Positions 26,405-35,209 of a DNA stretch of 64,000 bases are shown in pieces. The number at the start of each line of letters is the position of its first letter. Position 1 is the stretch's first letter. A program made the translations under genes and the position numbers. This DNA comes from Actinophytocola xinjiangensis (lineage in GTDB: Bacteria; Actinomycetota; Actinomycetes; Mycobacteriales; Pseudonocardiaceae). The DNA lies in NCBI RefSeq assembly GCF_001921215.1, contig NZ_MSIF01000006.1:62001-126000 (forward strand), in the 5' to 3' direction. The notes beneath the pieces were generated by a model. It was not told the origin of the DNA. It saw nothing but the letters and a program-made list of their open reading frames with translations, and did no database searches.

Positions 26405-27198
26405 CCGGCTCGGCGTTCGACTGGCTGGTCACCGATCTCGACGGGACGCTGGTCGACCGGCAGATGCGCATCGTGCCGCGCAACGCCAGGGCGCTGGCCA
26501 GGTTCCGCGAGGCGGGAGGCACGGTGGTGATCGCGACCGGCCGCAACGAGGAGTCCGCGGGCCGTTACCACGCCGAACTCGGCCTTGACACGCCGATGAT
26601 CCTCTACAACGGCGCCCGCGTCGTCGCCCCGGCCACCGGCGAACGCCTGCTCGACCTGGACCTGGGCGACACGTGGCCGTTGCTCGCCGGGTCGGTGATC
26701 CCGGCGCTGCCCGCCGGCGTCGGTGCCGTCGGGTTCAGCGGCCACGCGGCCTACGTGCTGCGCGACGCCCCAGCACTGGTGGACTACGCACGCCGCGACG
26801 GCATCGCACTGTCCGACGCACCCGTGTCGGGCCCGGTCACCAAGATCATGTTGATCACACCGACCCCGGGGATGGACAGCCTGACCGACCTGGTCCGGGT
26901 CCAGGCCCCGGACGTTCGGCTACTGCAGTCGGAGAGCACCTACCTCGAGGTGCTGCCACGGCACGCTGGCAAGGGCGCCGCGCTGCGCTTTCTGGCCGCA
27001 CGCAACGGGATTCCCCTGCACCGCGTGGCCGCCATCGGTGACAACCCGAACGACCTCGACATGCTCCTGGCCGCGGGCCTCGGCGCCGCCGTCGGCGACG
27101 GCCACCCGTCGGTCCGCGACAGTGCGGACATGGTCATGTCCCCCTGCGCGGACGGCGCGGTCGCGGACCTGGTCGACCACATGCTCGCCGGCACGTGA
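26401..27198 (+). CDS. HAD-superfamily phosphatase, Cof/IIB type
   Basis: A 265-residue HAD-IIB protein. Motif I is VTDLDGTLV with both Asp residues, motif II VVIATGRNEES, the Lys of motif III in GKGAALRFLAARNG, and motif IV AAIGDNPNDLDMLLAAG. The C2 cap between motifs II and III is typical of Cof-type sugar-phosphate phosphatases. GTG at 26401 overlaps the IMPase stop, so it is the last gene of the importer operon. Immediately after its stop the recombinase relic begins. Likely role: cytoplasmic removal of phosphate from the imported compound, complementing the IMPase-family enzyme. Confidence 0.85.
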   Translation: MTGSAFDWLVTDLDGTLVDRQMRIVPRNARALARFREAGGTVVIATGRNEESAGRYHAELGLDTPMILYNGARVVAPATGERLLDLDLGDTWPLLAGSVIPALPAGVGAVGFSGHAAYVLRDAPALVDYARRDGIALSDAPVSGPVTKIMLITPTPGMDSLTDLVRVQAPDVRLLQSESTYLEVLPRHAGKGAALRFLAARNGIPLHRVAAIGDNPNDLDMLLAAGLGAAVGDGHPSVRDSADMVMSPCADGAVADLVDHMLAGT

Positions 27199-27289
27199 AC
27201 TCGGTACGCCTGTCGAGGCCGGGTATGCGGTGCGCGCCAGTCGGTACGGGGCGAGACGCGTCTACGAACCCGGCCTTCTCGGTCCTGCC

Positions 27290-27945
27290 GCTGAACTCGA
27301 TGCCGCCACAGCGGCAGTAACGCGCTCCCCTGCTCTGCTGGCCGGGCATCCGCCGACCACACAACCCGCAGTGCAGCAAACCCCGCAGCACATACCGGTG
27401 CCGGGTGCGACGCCGCTCGCGAGTGTTCCGGCCCGCGCCCTTTCGCGGCCATGACCTGCTGAACCCGTTCGAACATGTCAGTGTCGATCAACGGCTCGTG
27501 CACCACGTCACCAGACCAGACCCACACCGCAGCGTCGTTGTGACGCATCCTGCTCACATGGCCCAGCGCCACATCATCGACATCGACATCGACATCGACA
27601 TCGATGAGGACCTCATCCTTACGTTGCTTGTTCCACACCTGCCGACCGGTACAGCGGGGATTGACCAGCATGGTGCGAACCGCGCCCTTGGACCACGCAA
27701 CACCCCTCCGATGCGGGTTCCGTCGCCGATCATGAGCCAACGGCGAAGGAACATCGTCACGGGTAAGCGCCTCAGCGATCGCGAAAATGCCCCGCCCGGA
27801 CACGTACTCCCTCCACGCTGGTCTGCGCGGCCATCGCCGAGCGAACCCGGATCTTGATCCTGTTCCTCTCCCCCTTGCACATGCCACCAAAGACCGACAT
27901 GACCAGATCGTGCGCCTCGGACTCGGGATCCACGGCACCACCGGA
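27290..27945 (-). pseudogene. Large serine recombinase relic (copy 2)
   Basis: Three reverse frames carry successive pieces of a large serine recombinase. About 27945-27840: DPESEAHDLVMSVFGGMCKG then ERNRIKIRVRSAMAAQ, the end of the catalytic domain. About 27810-27440: GRGIFAIAEALTRDDVPSP, GAVRTMLVNPRCTGRQVWNK and HEPLIDTDMFERVQQVMAAK, the recombinase domain. About 27391-27300: LRGLLHCGLCGRRMPG, the zinc ribbon start. At least two shifts separate the pieces and the first 130 residues are missing. It has the same orientation as the relic at 6736-7440. Its sequence is only distantly like copies 1 and 3. Confidence 0.8.
27575..27604. repeat. (CATCGA)5 tandem repeat
   Basis: Five perfect tandem copies of CATCGA inside the recombinase relic. 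On the reverse strand they encode alternating Val-Asp where intact recombinases have a single short linker after the conserved Trp-Asn-Lys motif. It looks like replication slippage in a gene no longer under selection. Confidence 0.8.
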
Positions 27946-28003
27946 CGGTTGCCGGCCGCCGGACCGTGGTAATCCGGGAGCGGTGCCGGACGGGGAGGCC
28001 GTG

Positions 28004-28650
28004 GTGACCATTCGGGTTCTGCTGGTCGATGACCACTAGGTCGTGCGCCGGGGCATCTCCGACCTGCTGGGGCACGAGACAGACCTCGAGGTCGTCGGCG
28101 AGGCCGCCTCGGTGGCCGAGGCGTTGGTCCGCGCACCGCAGGTGGAGCCCGACGTGGCGGTCCTGGACGTACGGATGCCCGACGGCTCGGGCATCGAGCT
28201 GTGCCGGGAGCTGCGCTCCCGCATGCCCCACCTGAACTGCCTGATGCTCACCTCCTACGCCGACGACGACGCCCTCTTCGGGGCGATCCTGGCCGGCGCG
28301 TCCGGCTTCGTGCTCAAACAGATACTCGGGATGGACCTGGTCAACGCCGTCCGAGTGGTCGGCTCCGGCGGCTCGCTGCTCGACCCGAAACCACCGCCTC
28401 GCTGATGAACCGCATCCGACGTGAACGCGAGACGCGCGACCCACTGGCGGTACTCACCGAGCAGGAACGGGCAGTGTTCGACCTCATCGGACAGGGAATG
28501 ACCAACCGCAAGATCGGTGAGCAACTCTTCCTGGCCGAGAAGACCGTGAAGAACTACGTCTCCCGCCTGCTCAACAAGCTGGGTATGCAACGCCGCACCC
28601 AGGCCGCCGTGCTCGCCGCCGAACTCCGCGCCAAGAAAGGTGACGGTTGA
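28004..28650 (+). pseudogene. DevR/DosR-like NarL-family response regulator, disrupted
   Basis: GTG at 28004 with GGGGAGG 5-12 bases upstream begins TIRVLLVDDH, but the next codon is TAG (28037-28039). The frame then continues [20 protein letters not shown], with the phospho-acceptor in [13 protein letters not shown], the Lys in ASGFVLKQI, and ends at a TGA at 28403 because a base is missing near 28390. The other frame supplies [52 protein letters not shown]: a LuxR-type HTH close to that of DevR/DosR. Without the two lesions it would be a normal regulator of about 215 residues. It lies at the head of a dormancy-type gene set whose sensor kinase (43555-45279) is intact. Partial expression from the GTG at 28043 would lack the first Asp pair. 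Confidence 0.88.
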
Positions 28651-28671
28651 ACCCGCCCAGGCATCTGTGAT

Positions 28672-28684
28672 GGGACAAGGTCCC
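28672..28684. promoter_or_regulatory. DevR-like box before the universal stress gene
   Basis: GGGACAAGGTCCC is a perfect inverted repeat of five bases around AAG, 119 bases upstream of the universal stress protein start. It resembles the core of the DosR box (GGGAC, short spacer, GTCCC) and similar elements elsewhere in this island. Confidence 0.6.
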
Positions 28685-28802
28685 GGCCTCACCGGGCCCA
28701 ACGACCGTGTCCGGCGCGGTCACGGACGAGAAGGATGGGACACGGCGGCGAGCGTCGCACCCGTGCAGGCAGCGGACGAACAACGACCACGGAGTGAGCG
28801 AG

Positions 28803-29267
28803 ATGGCCTGTCAGGAGAACGGAATCGTGGTCGGCGTGGACGGTTCCTCGGCCAGCATCGCCGCCCTGCGATGGGCGATCGCCCGCGCGAGGGTTGAGCG
28901 GTGTCCGGTCACGGCCGTCGAAGTACGTTCCCCGGAGCACTACCTGCCGGGCACCTCCTACATGCTGGCGCCCTATGGCACCGCTCCCCCGGCTCAGCGG
29001 CGTACGCGTCGACTCGACGCGACCGTCGCCGCGGTGACCGCGACCGAGCCCGGGAGTCCAGCAGTCACCCAGATCGACGTCGAGGGTGCGCCGGAGATCG
29101 AGCTGGTCCGGATCGCCAGCAACGGAACCATGCTCGTTCTGGGCCACAACCCGCACGGCCGCCTCGTCGAGGCCTTGCTCGGACGGGTCGCCAGCGGATG
29201 TCTGCGCCGGGCCACCCGGCCCGTCGTCCTGGTGCCGGTCGACCAGTCCGTTCACGAGTCCTGTTGA
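28803..29267 (+). CDS. Universal stress protein (single domain)
   Basis: A 154-residue UspA-fold protein. The N-terminal strand IVVGVDGSSASIAALRWA and the C-terminal MLVLGHNPHGRLVEALLGRV, then VVLVPV, give the nucleotide-binding pattern G-x2-G-x9-G. In this copy the small-residue loop is slightly altered (GHNPHG). ATG at 28803 with GGAG upstream. A DevR-like palindrome lies in front. In actinobacteria such proteins are classic members of DevR/DosR regulons and bind ATP or cAMP; the exact role is usually unknown. Confidence 0.82.
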   Translation: MACQENGIVVGVDGSSASIAALRWAIARARVERCPVTAVEVRSPEHYLPGTSYMLAPYGTAPPAQRRTRRLDATVAAVTATEPGSPAVTQIDVEGAPEIELVRIASNGTMLVLGHNPHGRLVEALLGRVASGCLRRATRPVVLVPVDQSVHESC

Positions 29268-29314
29268 CCGTCTCATCGACGTTGCTCCGGCTGCCGTGGT
29301 GCGACGCCACGCGG

Positions 29315-30035
29315 TCATCCGGGGGCATGCGGCCTGGCCCGACCGCGCAGCGGGCCCGCACGCAGTGACAGGAACGCCAGGCCGCCCACCGGGGTGGGCA
29401 ACCAGAAGTTCACCAGGCGCCACGTGAGTACGGTGAGGATCGCCTCGCCGTGGGGTGTTCCCGCGCCTGGTGTCAACGGAATCGCACCGGCGATGTTGGC
29501 CAGACCGTAGGCGGCGAACACCCGGTCGGGGGCGATCAGATGGTCGAACGCGGCGACCAACACCCACACGCGGCGGCATCGAACAGCCAGTTGAGCGCCG
29601 CCCAGGTCATCGCCCCGGCGAGAGTCCGCCGGTTCTCGCTCAGCCTCCGCAACTGCTCGGCGAACCGACGGACCTGGGCCACCGCCCGTTCCGCGTCGAG
29701 CCGAGAGACCCTGACTGCCAGCGCCCGCACCCGCGACGCGGTCCACCGCTGCTCTCGATGCAATGCGAACACCACCGCCCCCGCCACCAAGAGCATGACC
29801 AGCCCGGCGGTTGCGGCGACGGTGAACCCGGGCCCACGCCACCTTAGGAGACCAGCGCCGCCGCCTCCGGGACCACCACCAACAGGAACACCGGCAGCCA
29901 CACCTGGCCCACCAGACCCACCGAGCGCCTGATCCCGCTCAGTTGTTGCACGATCACGTACTCGATGGCGGGCGCCAGAACGACGACGTTCGCCCCACGG
30001 GTCAGCCCGCGCGGACGTCGGCCGGCGGTTGTCAC
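29315..30035 (-). pseudogene. YbhN/LPG-synthase-TM-like membrane protein, frameshifted
   Basis: Starts with GTG at 30035, overlapping the alcohol dehydrogenase stop, and reads [20 protein letters not shown] and LVGQVWLPVFLLVVVPEAAA until a stop at 29844. Other frames then continue the same kind of protein: FTVAATAGLVMLLVAGAVVF, RRTLAGAMTWAALNWLFDAA, VFAAYGLANIAGAIPLTPG and RLVNFWLPTPVGGLAFLSLR. The conserved PLTPGG(L)G turn of the YbhN/UPF0104 family is interrupted by a shift at about 29465. At least three lesions separate the pieces. Intact members are membrane proteins related to the flippase part of lysyl-phosphatidylglycerol synthase. Not functional as read. Confidence 0.75.
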
Positions 30036-31003
30036 GGAACCAGGACAGCCGCGCCGTGGACCCTGTCGGCCGCCAGGTCGGCCAGCGCACGGTCGGCTTC
30101 GGCGAGCGGATACGGCGTGGTCGCGACCGTCAGCCGATGTCTCTGGGCGAAAGCGAGGAACTCCCGACCGTCCACCCTCGTGTTCGCAGTGACGCTACGT
30201 AGCTGACGTTCGTAGAACAGCTCCCGTTCGTAGTTCAGCGGCGGGACGTCGGTCAGGTGGATGCCCGCGACGGCGAGCGTGCCGCCCCGGTCGAGTGCGG
30301 CGAGGGCCGGCGGCACCAGGTCACCGACCGGTGCGAACAGGATCGCCGAGTCCAGGGACTCCGGCGGTTCGTCGGCCGCACCCCCGGCGGAGGCGGCTCC
30401 CAGGTCGATGGCCAGCGTGCGGGCGCGTTCGTCGCGCGTCAGGACGTGCACGACGGCGCCGCGCGCCAACGCGACCTGCATGGCCAGGTGCGCGCTCGCC
30501 CCGAAACCGTAGATGCCCAGACGCCCCCCGGCGGGCAGGTCCGCCCGCGCCAGCGCCCGGTACCCGATGATGCCCGCGCACAGCAACGGCGCCAGCTCAA
30601 CGTCGGTGTAGCCGGACGGTAGCTGGTAGGCGTAGGCGGCGGGCACCGTCGTGTACTCGGCGTAGCCTCCGTCGGCGTCCCACCCGGTGTAGATCGACCG
30701 AGGGCACAGGTTCTCCGCACCCCGGCGGCAGTACCGGCACTCGCCACACGTACCCCGCAACCACGCGATACCCACCCGCTGACCGAGCGCACCACCCGCG
30801 ACGACCTCACCGACCACCTCATGCCCCGGAACGACCCCGGCCCGGTGCGCCGGCAGGTCCTCGTCGACGACGTGCAGGTCGGTCCGGCACACGCCGCACG
30901 CCAGCACCCGGACGAGCAGTTCACCCGGCTCCGGGCCGGCCAGCGGCTCGTCCAGCAAGGTCATCCGTCCCGGCCCGGCCGTACGCCAGACCCGGGTCGT
31001 CAT
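30032..31003 (-). CDS. Zinc-dependent alcohol dehydrogenase
   Basis: A 323-residue medium-chain dehydrogenase. Catalytic zinc ligands appear as [14 protein letters not shown] (Cys), [10 protein letters not shown] (His-Glu) and, later, [12 protein letters not shown] (Cys). The structural zinc loop has four Cys in [17 protein letters not shown]. The nucleotide fold is [19 protein letters not shown], an altered GxGxxG. ATG at 31003. Its stop overlaps the start of the broken YbhN-like gene. Similar dehydrogenases occur in DevR-type stress clusters, where they may recycle NADH under low oxygen. Substrate unknown. Confidence 0.87.
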   Translation of the reverse strand: MTTRVWRTAGPGRMTLLDEPLAGPEPGELLVRVLACGVCRTDLHVVDEDLPAHRAGVVPGHEVVGEVVAGGALGQRVGIAWLRGTCGECRYCRRGAENLCPRSIYTGWDADGGYAEYTTVPAAYAYQLPSGYTDVELAPLLCAGIIGYRALARADLPAGGRLGIYGFGASAHLAMQVALARGAVVHVLTRDERARTLAIDLGAASAGGAADEPPESLDSAILFAPVGDLVPPALAALDRGGTLAVAGIHLTDVPPLNYERELFYERQLRSVTANTRVDGREFLAFAQRHRLTVATTPYPLAEADRALADLAADRVHGAAVLVP

Positions 31004-31138
31004 CGCGGCGTCACTCGTCGACCTTCACCTCGATCCTCCGGCGGGCCGATGCCCGCGCCCTACCACGGCCACCCTCTCCCACGGGAGCGGCGCCCGCCAC
31101 ACGACGATCCACCCCATGGTCACGCCGCTGAAACCTCA

Positions 31139-31270
31139 GTCGTCCCGGATCACCGCCATCGGGCACAACGCGTGGTCCAGCAGGTACTGACTGGTCGACC
31201 CGAGCAGCAAGCCGCGGAACGCGTCGTGTCGCCGCCGGGTGACGACGACCAGTTGCGCACCGCGCGAGAA
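31139..31270 (-). pseudogene. C-terminal fragment of a universal stress protein
   Basis: The last 43 codons of a UspA protein remain: FSRGAQLVVVTRRRHDAFRG, LLLGSTSQYLLDHALCPMAV and IRDD before the stop at 31139. It matches the end of the two-domain protein at 51822-52718 almost residue for residue (GAQLVVVARRPHDAFRSLVL). No start or upstream part exists; the sequence changes abruptly at about 31270. Confidence 0.8.
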
Positions 31271-32117
31271 CCGGGTTCATGCGCGGATCGCGGGCAGGTT
31301 CACCCGGTCTGAGCCCCGTGCCAGTCGACCGGACCCGCCCGACTACGACCCCGACACCGGCACGCCACCGTGGATGCTCGGGGCCACCGTCAACCACGAG
31401 CCCGACGGCCTTCCGACACCCGGCGCCGACCGTGACGACGTCACCGACCGCGATGACGAGGACGCCGTGGACAGCCCCGTGGTCATCGCCCTCGGTCGCC
31501 AGGCGCACCTGCCGGTGACCGTGACCAACACCAGCGACTCCGACGCGACGCTCGCCGGATGGATCGGCCTGGACCACGACGGGGAGCTCACCGACGACGA
31601 GCGCCGGACCGCGGTCGTCCCGGCGAGTTCGGGCACGAGCACCGTCACGCTCTCCTTTCCCGAAGCGCAGCGGACAGGCGAAACGTACGCGCGCCTGCGC
31701 ATCATGCCCACCGTCGACGAGTCGCCCTCCCCGGTCGGCCGCACGACAACGGAACCACCTCCTACATCGAACCGATCCTGTCGTGGTCCGGCCCCCTGGC
31801 GCCCGGCGAGACCGTCACGGTGACCTACACCATGACCGTCAACGACCCCGACCAGGGCGACCACGTCCTGCACAACACGGTGCTGGGGCCACCCGAATCC
31901 AACTGCGCCCCCACCGACGAGCCGCCGCGGGACTGCCGTACCACCACCCGCGTCCGCCACACCCCACCTCCGCCACCCACGCCCGCAGCCCAGCCCTCTC
32001 CCGGGGGGACTGGCGACCACCGGCAGCACACCTCTCGTTCCGCTCGGCATCGCCCTGCTGCTCCTCCTCGCCGGCTCGACGGCGGTGATCGCCGCGCGGC
32101 GTGATCGCAGAATCTGA
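31271..32117 (+). pseudogene. LAxTG-anchored surface protein remnant
   Basis: Three forward segments in two frames. The first (to about 31735) has PVTVTNTSDSDATLAGWIGL, DHDGELTDDE and ETYARLRIMP, a GEVED-like Ig domain of bacterial surface proteins. The second has TTSYIEPILSWSGPLAPGET and VTVTYTMTVNDPDQGDHVLH, a DUF11-like repeat. The third, in the first frame again, ends with LATTG, a hydrophobic helix (LVPLGIALLLLLAG) and the basic tail ARRDRRI: a class E-type sortase signal. Frameshifts near 31740 and 32000 and the absent N-terminus make it a pseudogene. Confidence 0.7.
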
Positions 32118-32306
32118 CTGGTGGCGCGAGGGGCCGGCCGGCCCTGGGCTTGGTTCGTCCCGGGCGATGCGGTTCACCCACCTGCTCCGCTGTTCTCCTG
32201 GCACGCGCGCCCGGTCGGACGCTGGCGATGGCCGGGGTGCGTCGTGCCTGTTCAACGGCTTGTTAGCCTCGTCGCCACGGTTCGCCGCACGGAGGAAGGT
32301 GACAGC

Positions 32307-35177
32307 ATGATGACCTCCTACCGCGCGGGCTCAACGATCGTCTCGCCCAGTCTCGTCGGGCGCGCCGCCGAACTGCGTGCGCTGGTGGACGTGCTCGCCG
32401 CGCCCCCGGCCGTGGCCGTGGTGGTGGGTGAGGCCGGCATCGGCAAGAGTCGTCTGGTCGCCGAACTCTCCCGTCACCTCACCGGCCGGCAGGTGATCCG
32501 CGGCTGGTGTCGCCGGATCCGCGAACCGTTCCCCCTCGGCCCGGTTATCGACGCGGTCCGCTCGCTCGGCGAGGACCTCTCCGGCGCCCGACTGTCCCCG
32601 GTGGTCGGCACGCTGCGACCGCTGCTGCCCGAACTCGAGCACCTGCTGCCGCCCCGGCCCGATCCGCTCGACGACCGGGCGGCCGACCGGCACCGCCTCT
32701 TCCGTGGCCTGGTCGAGCTGCTGGCGGCGCCCGGCCCGACCGTGCTCGTCATCGAGGACCTGCACTGGGTCGACGAGCTGACCGTCGACTTCCTCAGCTA
32801 CCTGATCACCGACCCGCCACCCGGCCTGTCGGTGGTACTCACCTACCGCGCCGAGGAGATCGACCCGCAGGTGCGTGCGCTCACCGCCGTCGCGCCCCAC
32901 AGCGGCGGCCGGATCGCGATCGACCTTGCCCCGCTCGACGCGGACCAGACCGGTGAACTGGCGGCCGCCGTGCTGGGCACCGACGCCGTCTCCGCCGAGT
33001 TCGCCGACTACCTCTGCGCGCGGGCCGCCGGCCTGCCCTTCGCCATCGAGGAATTGCTCGCCCTGCTGCGCACCAAGAACCTGCTGGTGCGCTCGCCCAG
33101 CGGCTGGGCAAGACGGGAGATCGAGGAACTGAACGTGCCGTTGCGGGTCCGTGACTCGGTGCTCGACCGGCTGGCCGGGCTGGCGCGGGACACCCGCACC
33201 GTGATTCAGGCGGCCGCTGTCCTACAGGGACCGGTGCCGGCCTCGGTGCTGGTCGCCACCGCCGGGGTCGCGCCCACCGCGCTCGGCCCGGCCCTGGCAT
33301 GCGGGCTGCTTACCGAGACAACGGACGCGGCGCCGGCAACCCTGCCGGAAACGGTCGCCTTCCGTCATCCACTCGCCGCCCAGGCGATCTATGAGGACTT
33401 GTCTGGTGAGACCCGCCGGGAATTACACAGCCATGCTGCCGCCGCGCTGGACACGCTACGGCCGGTCCCGCTCGGTCAGCTCGCCCACCACCTGCGCCTC
33501 GCCGGGCGGACCGGGGAATGGGCCACGGTCGCCGAACGGGCGGCGGTCCAGGCGATCGAGCTCGGCGATGACGCTGAGGCGGCCCGGCTTCTGCGTGAGG
33601 TGCTGACCACCGCGCTGCTGGCGTCGGAGCCCAGGGGTCGGGTCGCGGCTCTGTTCGCGCAGGTCGCCTCGGAGGCCTACGTCGGCCCCGAAGCGTTCGA
33701 CCTGGTCGCGCCAGTGCTCGAGCAGGACATTCCGGTACCGGTCCGCGGTGAGCTGCGCTTCCGTGGTGCCCTGCTGCTCAACCAGTTGAGCCAGGACAGC
33801 ATCCGGGTCTTCGACCTGTTGATCAGTGCGTCCGAGGACCTTGACCACCGCCCCGACCTCAAGGCCTGGGCCCTGGCCTGCCTCGGCGCCCCGCTCGCAC
33901 CCGGGCTGCCGCTCGCCGAGCGCGTCGGTCACCTCAGCCAGGCCCGTGCCCTGCTCGACGAGGTCGACGACCGGGTGTTCGAGGTCTTCCTCCTGGGCAA
34001 GATCGGCTCGTTCCTCGCGCCGACCGGGCATCCCAGCTGGCGGGACGTGACGGAGCGGATGGTGGCCCGCGCCAGGAGCGCCCCGGCCAGCCGCCGTGAA
34101 CTCGGCGCCTACAACTCCGCCACCGTCGCGTGCTGCGTTCTCGGCGACCACGCGACGGCCCGCCTTTTACTCGATCAGGCAGGACCGGCGGTGGCCCGCA
34201 GCGAGAGCCCGCGGATGGAGTTGCGCTACGAGGCGGCCAGGGTGCTGCACGACTACTGCACCGGTGCGTGGACGGATCTACGGGCCCGGGCGCGGACAGC
34301 CTACGACGGGCTGGACCTGGACGTCTGCACCCGCCATGACGTCGAAGCGGTGGTCATCTGCCTGGACGTCGCCCAGGGCGGGCTGAAACCGGGGCGCGGT
34401 GGGCTCGGCGCGGCCGCTCGGCGCTGGGCGGGCATCGGCGTCGACCAGAGCGCGATCGTGTTCGGGGCGCTCGCGCGCGCGGCGGTCGCCCGCGACGACA
34501 CCGAGGGTGCGCTGGCCTGCGTCGATCACCTGCTGGCTGAGGCACGCGCCAGGGACCTGTGGGCCCCGGTGGGGCAGGCGCTGCCGGCGTTGGCCGCCGC
34601 GCTGATCCACGCCGGCCGCGCCGCCGAAGCCGACGAACTGGTCGACACGTTCGCTGACAAGGTACGGGGCATGGACGTCCCGTTGGCACCCGCCGCCGTG
34701 GGACACGCACGTGGCCTGCTCACCGGGTCGTCGGCTGACCTGCTGGCCGCTGCGGAGTCCTACGGGGCGCTCGCCCACCCGTATCTGGCCGCGCAGGCGC
34801 GTGAGTCGGCGGCCGAGGTGTTGCTCACCACTGGCGGTCCTACCACCGCCGGCCCGCACCTGGCCGCGGCGATCTCGACCTACCAGCGGTTGGGCGCCCG
34901 CGCCGACGAGAACCGGGCGAGCGGCCTCGCGCGGCGGAACGGGATCTCCGTGCCGGCCCGCCACCGCGGCGGCCAAGGCGGCTACGGTGGCGCGCTCTCG
35001 CCCCGCGAACGGGAGGTCGCCGCACTCGCGGCCGGCGGGCGGACCAACAAGGAGATCGCGGCGACGCTGCACGTGTCCACCAAGACCGTCGACAAGCATC
35101 TGAGCGCCACCCTGCGCAAGCTCGGCCTGCGTTCCCGGGTCGAACTGGCCCGCCGGAATGGGGAATCTTACCCATAG
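32307..35177 (+). CDS. LuxR-family ATP-binding regulator (LAL type)
   Basis: A 956-residue regulator. Residues 12-300 form an AAA/STAND ATPase: LVGRAAELRALVDVLAA, Walker A VVVGEAGIGKSRLVAEL near residue 42, Walker B VLVIEDLHWVDELTVDF near residue 150. A long helical TPR-like middle follows, and residues 895-956 are the LuxR HTH (LSPREREVAALAAGGRTNKE, then VSTKTVDKHLSATLRKLGL). ATG at 32307 with GGAGGAAGG 8 bases upstream. LAL proteins are transcription activators that bind ATP and an effector. It lies inside the stress island with no evident partner; the nearby secreted protease is a possible target. Confidence 0.9.
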   Translation: MMTSYRAGSTIVSPSLVGRAAELRALVDVLAAPPAVAVVVGEAGIGKSRLVAELSRHLTGRQVIRGWCRRIREPFPLGPVIDAVRSLGEDLSGARLSPVVGTLRPLLPELEHLLPPRPDPLDDRAADRHRLFRGLVELLAAPGPTVLVIEDLHWVDELTVDFLSYLITDPPPGLSVVLTYRAEEIDPQVRALTAVAPHSGGRIAIDLAPLDADQTGELAAAVLGTDAVSAEFADYLCARAAGLPFAIEELLALLRTKNLLVRSPSGWARREIEELNVPLRVRDSVLDRLAGLARDTRTVIQAAAVLQGPVPASVLVATAGVAPTALGPALACGLLTETTDAAPATLPETVAFRHPLAAQAIYEDLSGETRRELHSHAAAALDTLRPVPLGQLAHHLRLAGRTGEWATVAERAAVQAIELGDDAEAARLLREVLTTALLASEPRGRVAALFAQVASEAYVGPEAFDLVAPVLEQDIPVPVRGELRFRGALLLNQLSQDSIRVFDLLISASEDLDHRPDLKAWALACLGAPLAPGLPLAERVGHLSQARALLDEVDDRVFEVFLLGKIGSFLAPTGHPSWRDVTERMVARARSAPASRRELGAYNSATVACCVLGDHATARLLLDQAGPAVARSESPRMELRYEAARVLHDYCTGAWTDLRARARTAYDGLDLDVCTRHDVEAVVICLDVAQGGLKPGRGGLGAAARRWAGIGVDQSAIVFGALARAAVARDDTEGALACVDHLLAEARARDLWAPVGQALPALAAALIHAGRAAEADELVDTFADKVRGMDVPLAPAAVGHARGLLTGSSADLLAAAESYGALAHPYLAAQARESAAEVLLTTGGPTTAGPHLAAAISTYQRLGARADENRASGLARRNGISVPARHRGGQGGYGGALSPREREVAALAAGGRTNKEIAATLHVSTKTVDKHLSATLRKLGLRSRVELARRNGESYP

Positions 35178-35209
35178 CGGTTGGCCGCCGGTTCCCGAAC
35201 ACTCACCCC

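Noticed and set aside
27575-27604. CATCGA repeats as a CRISPR array
   Set aside because: Direct tandem hexamers without spacers inside a coding relic; no cas genes.
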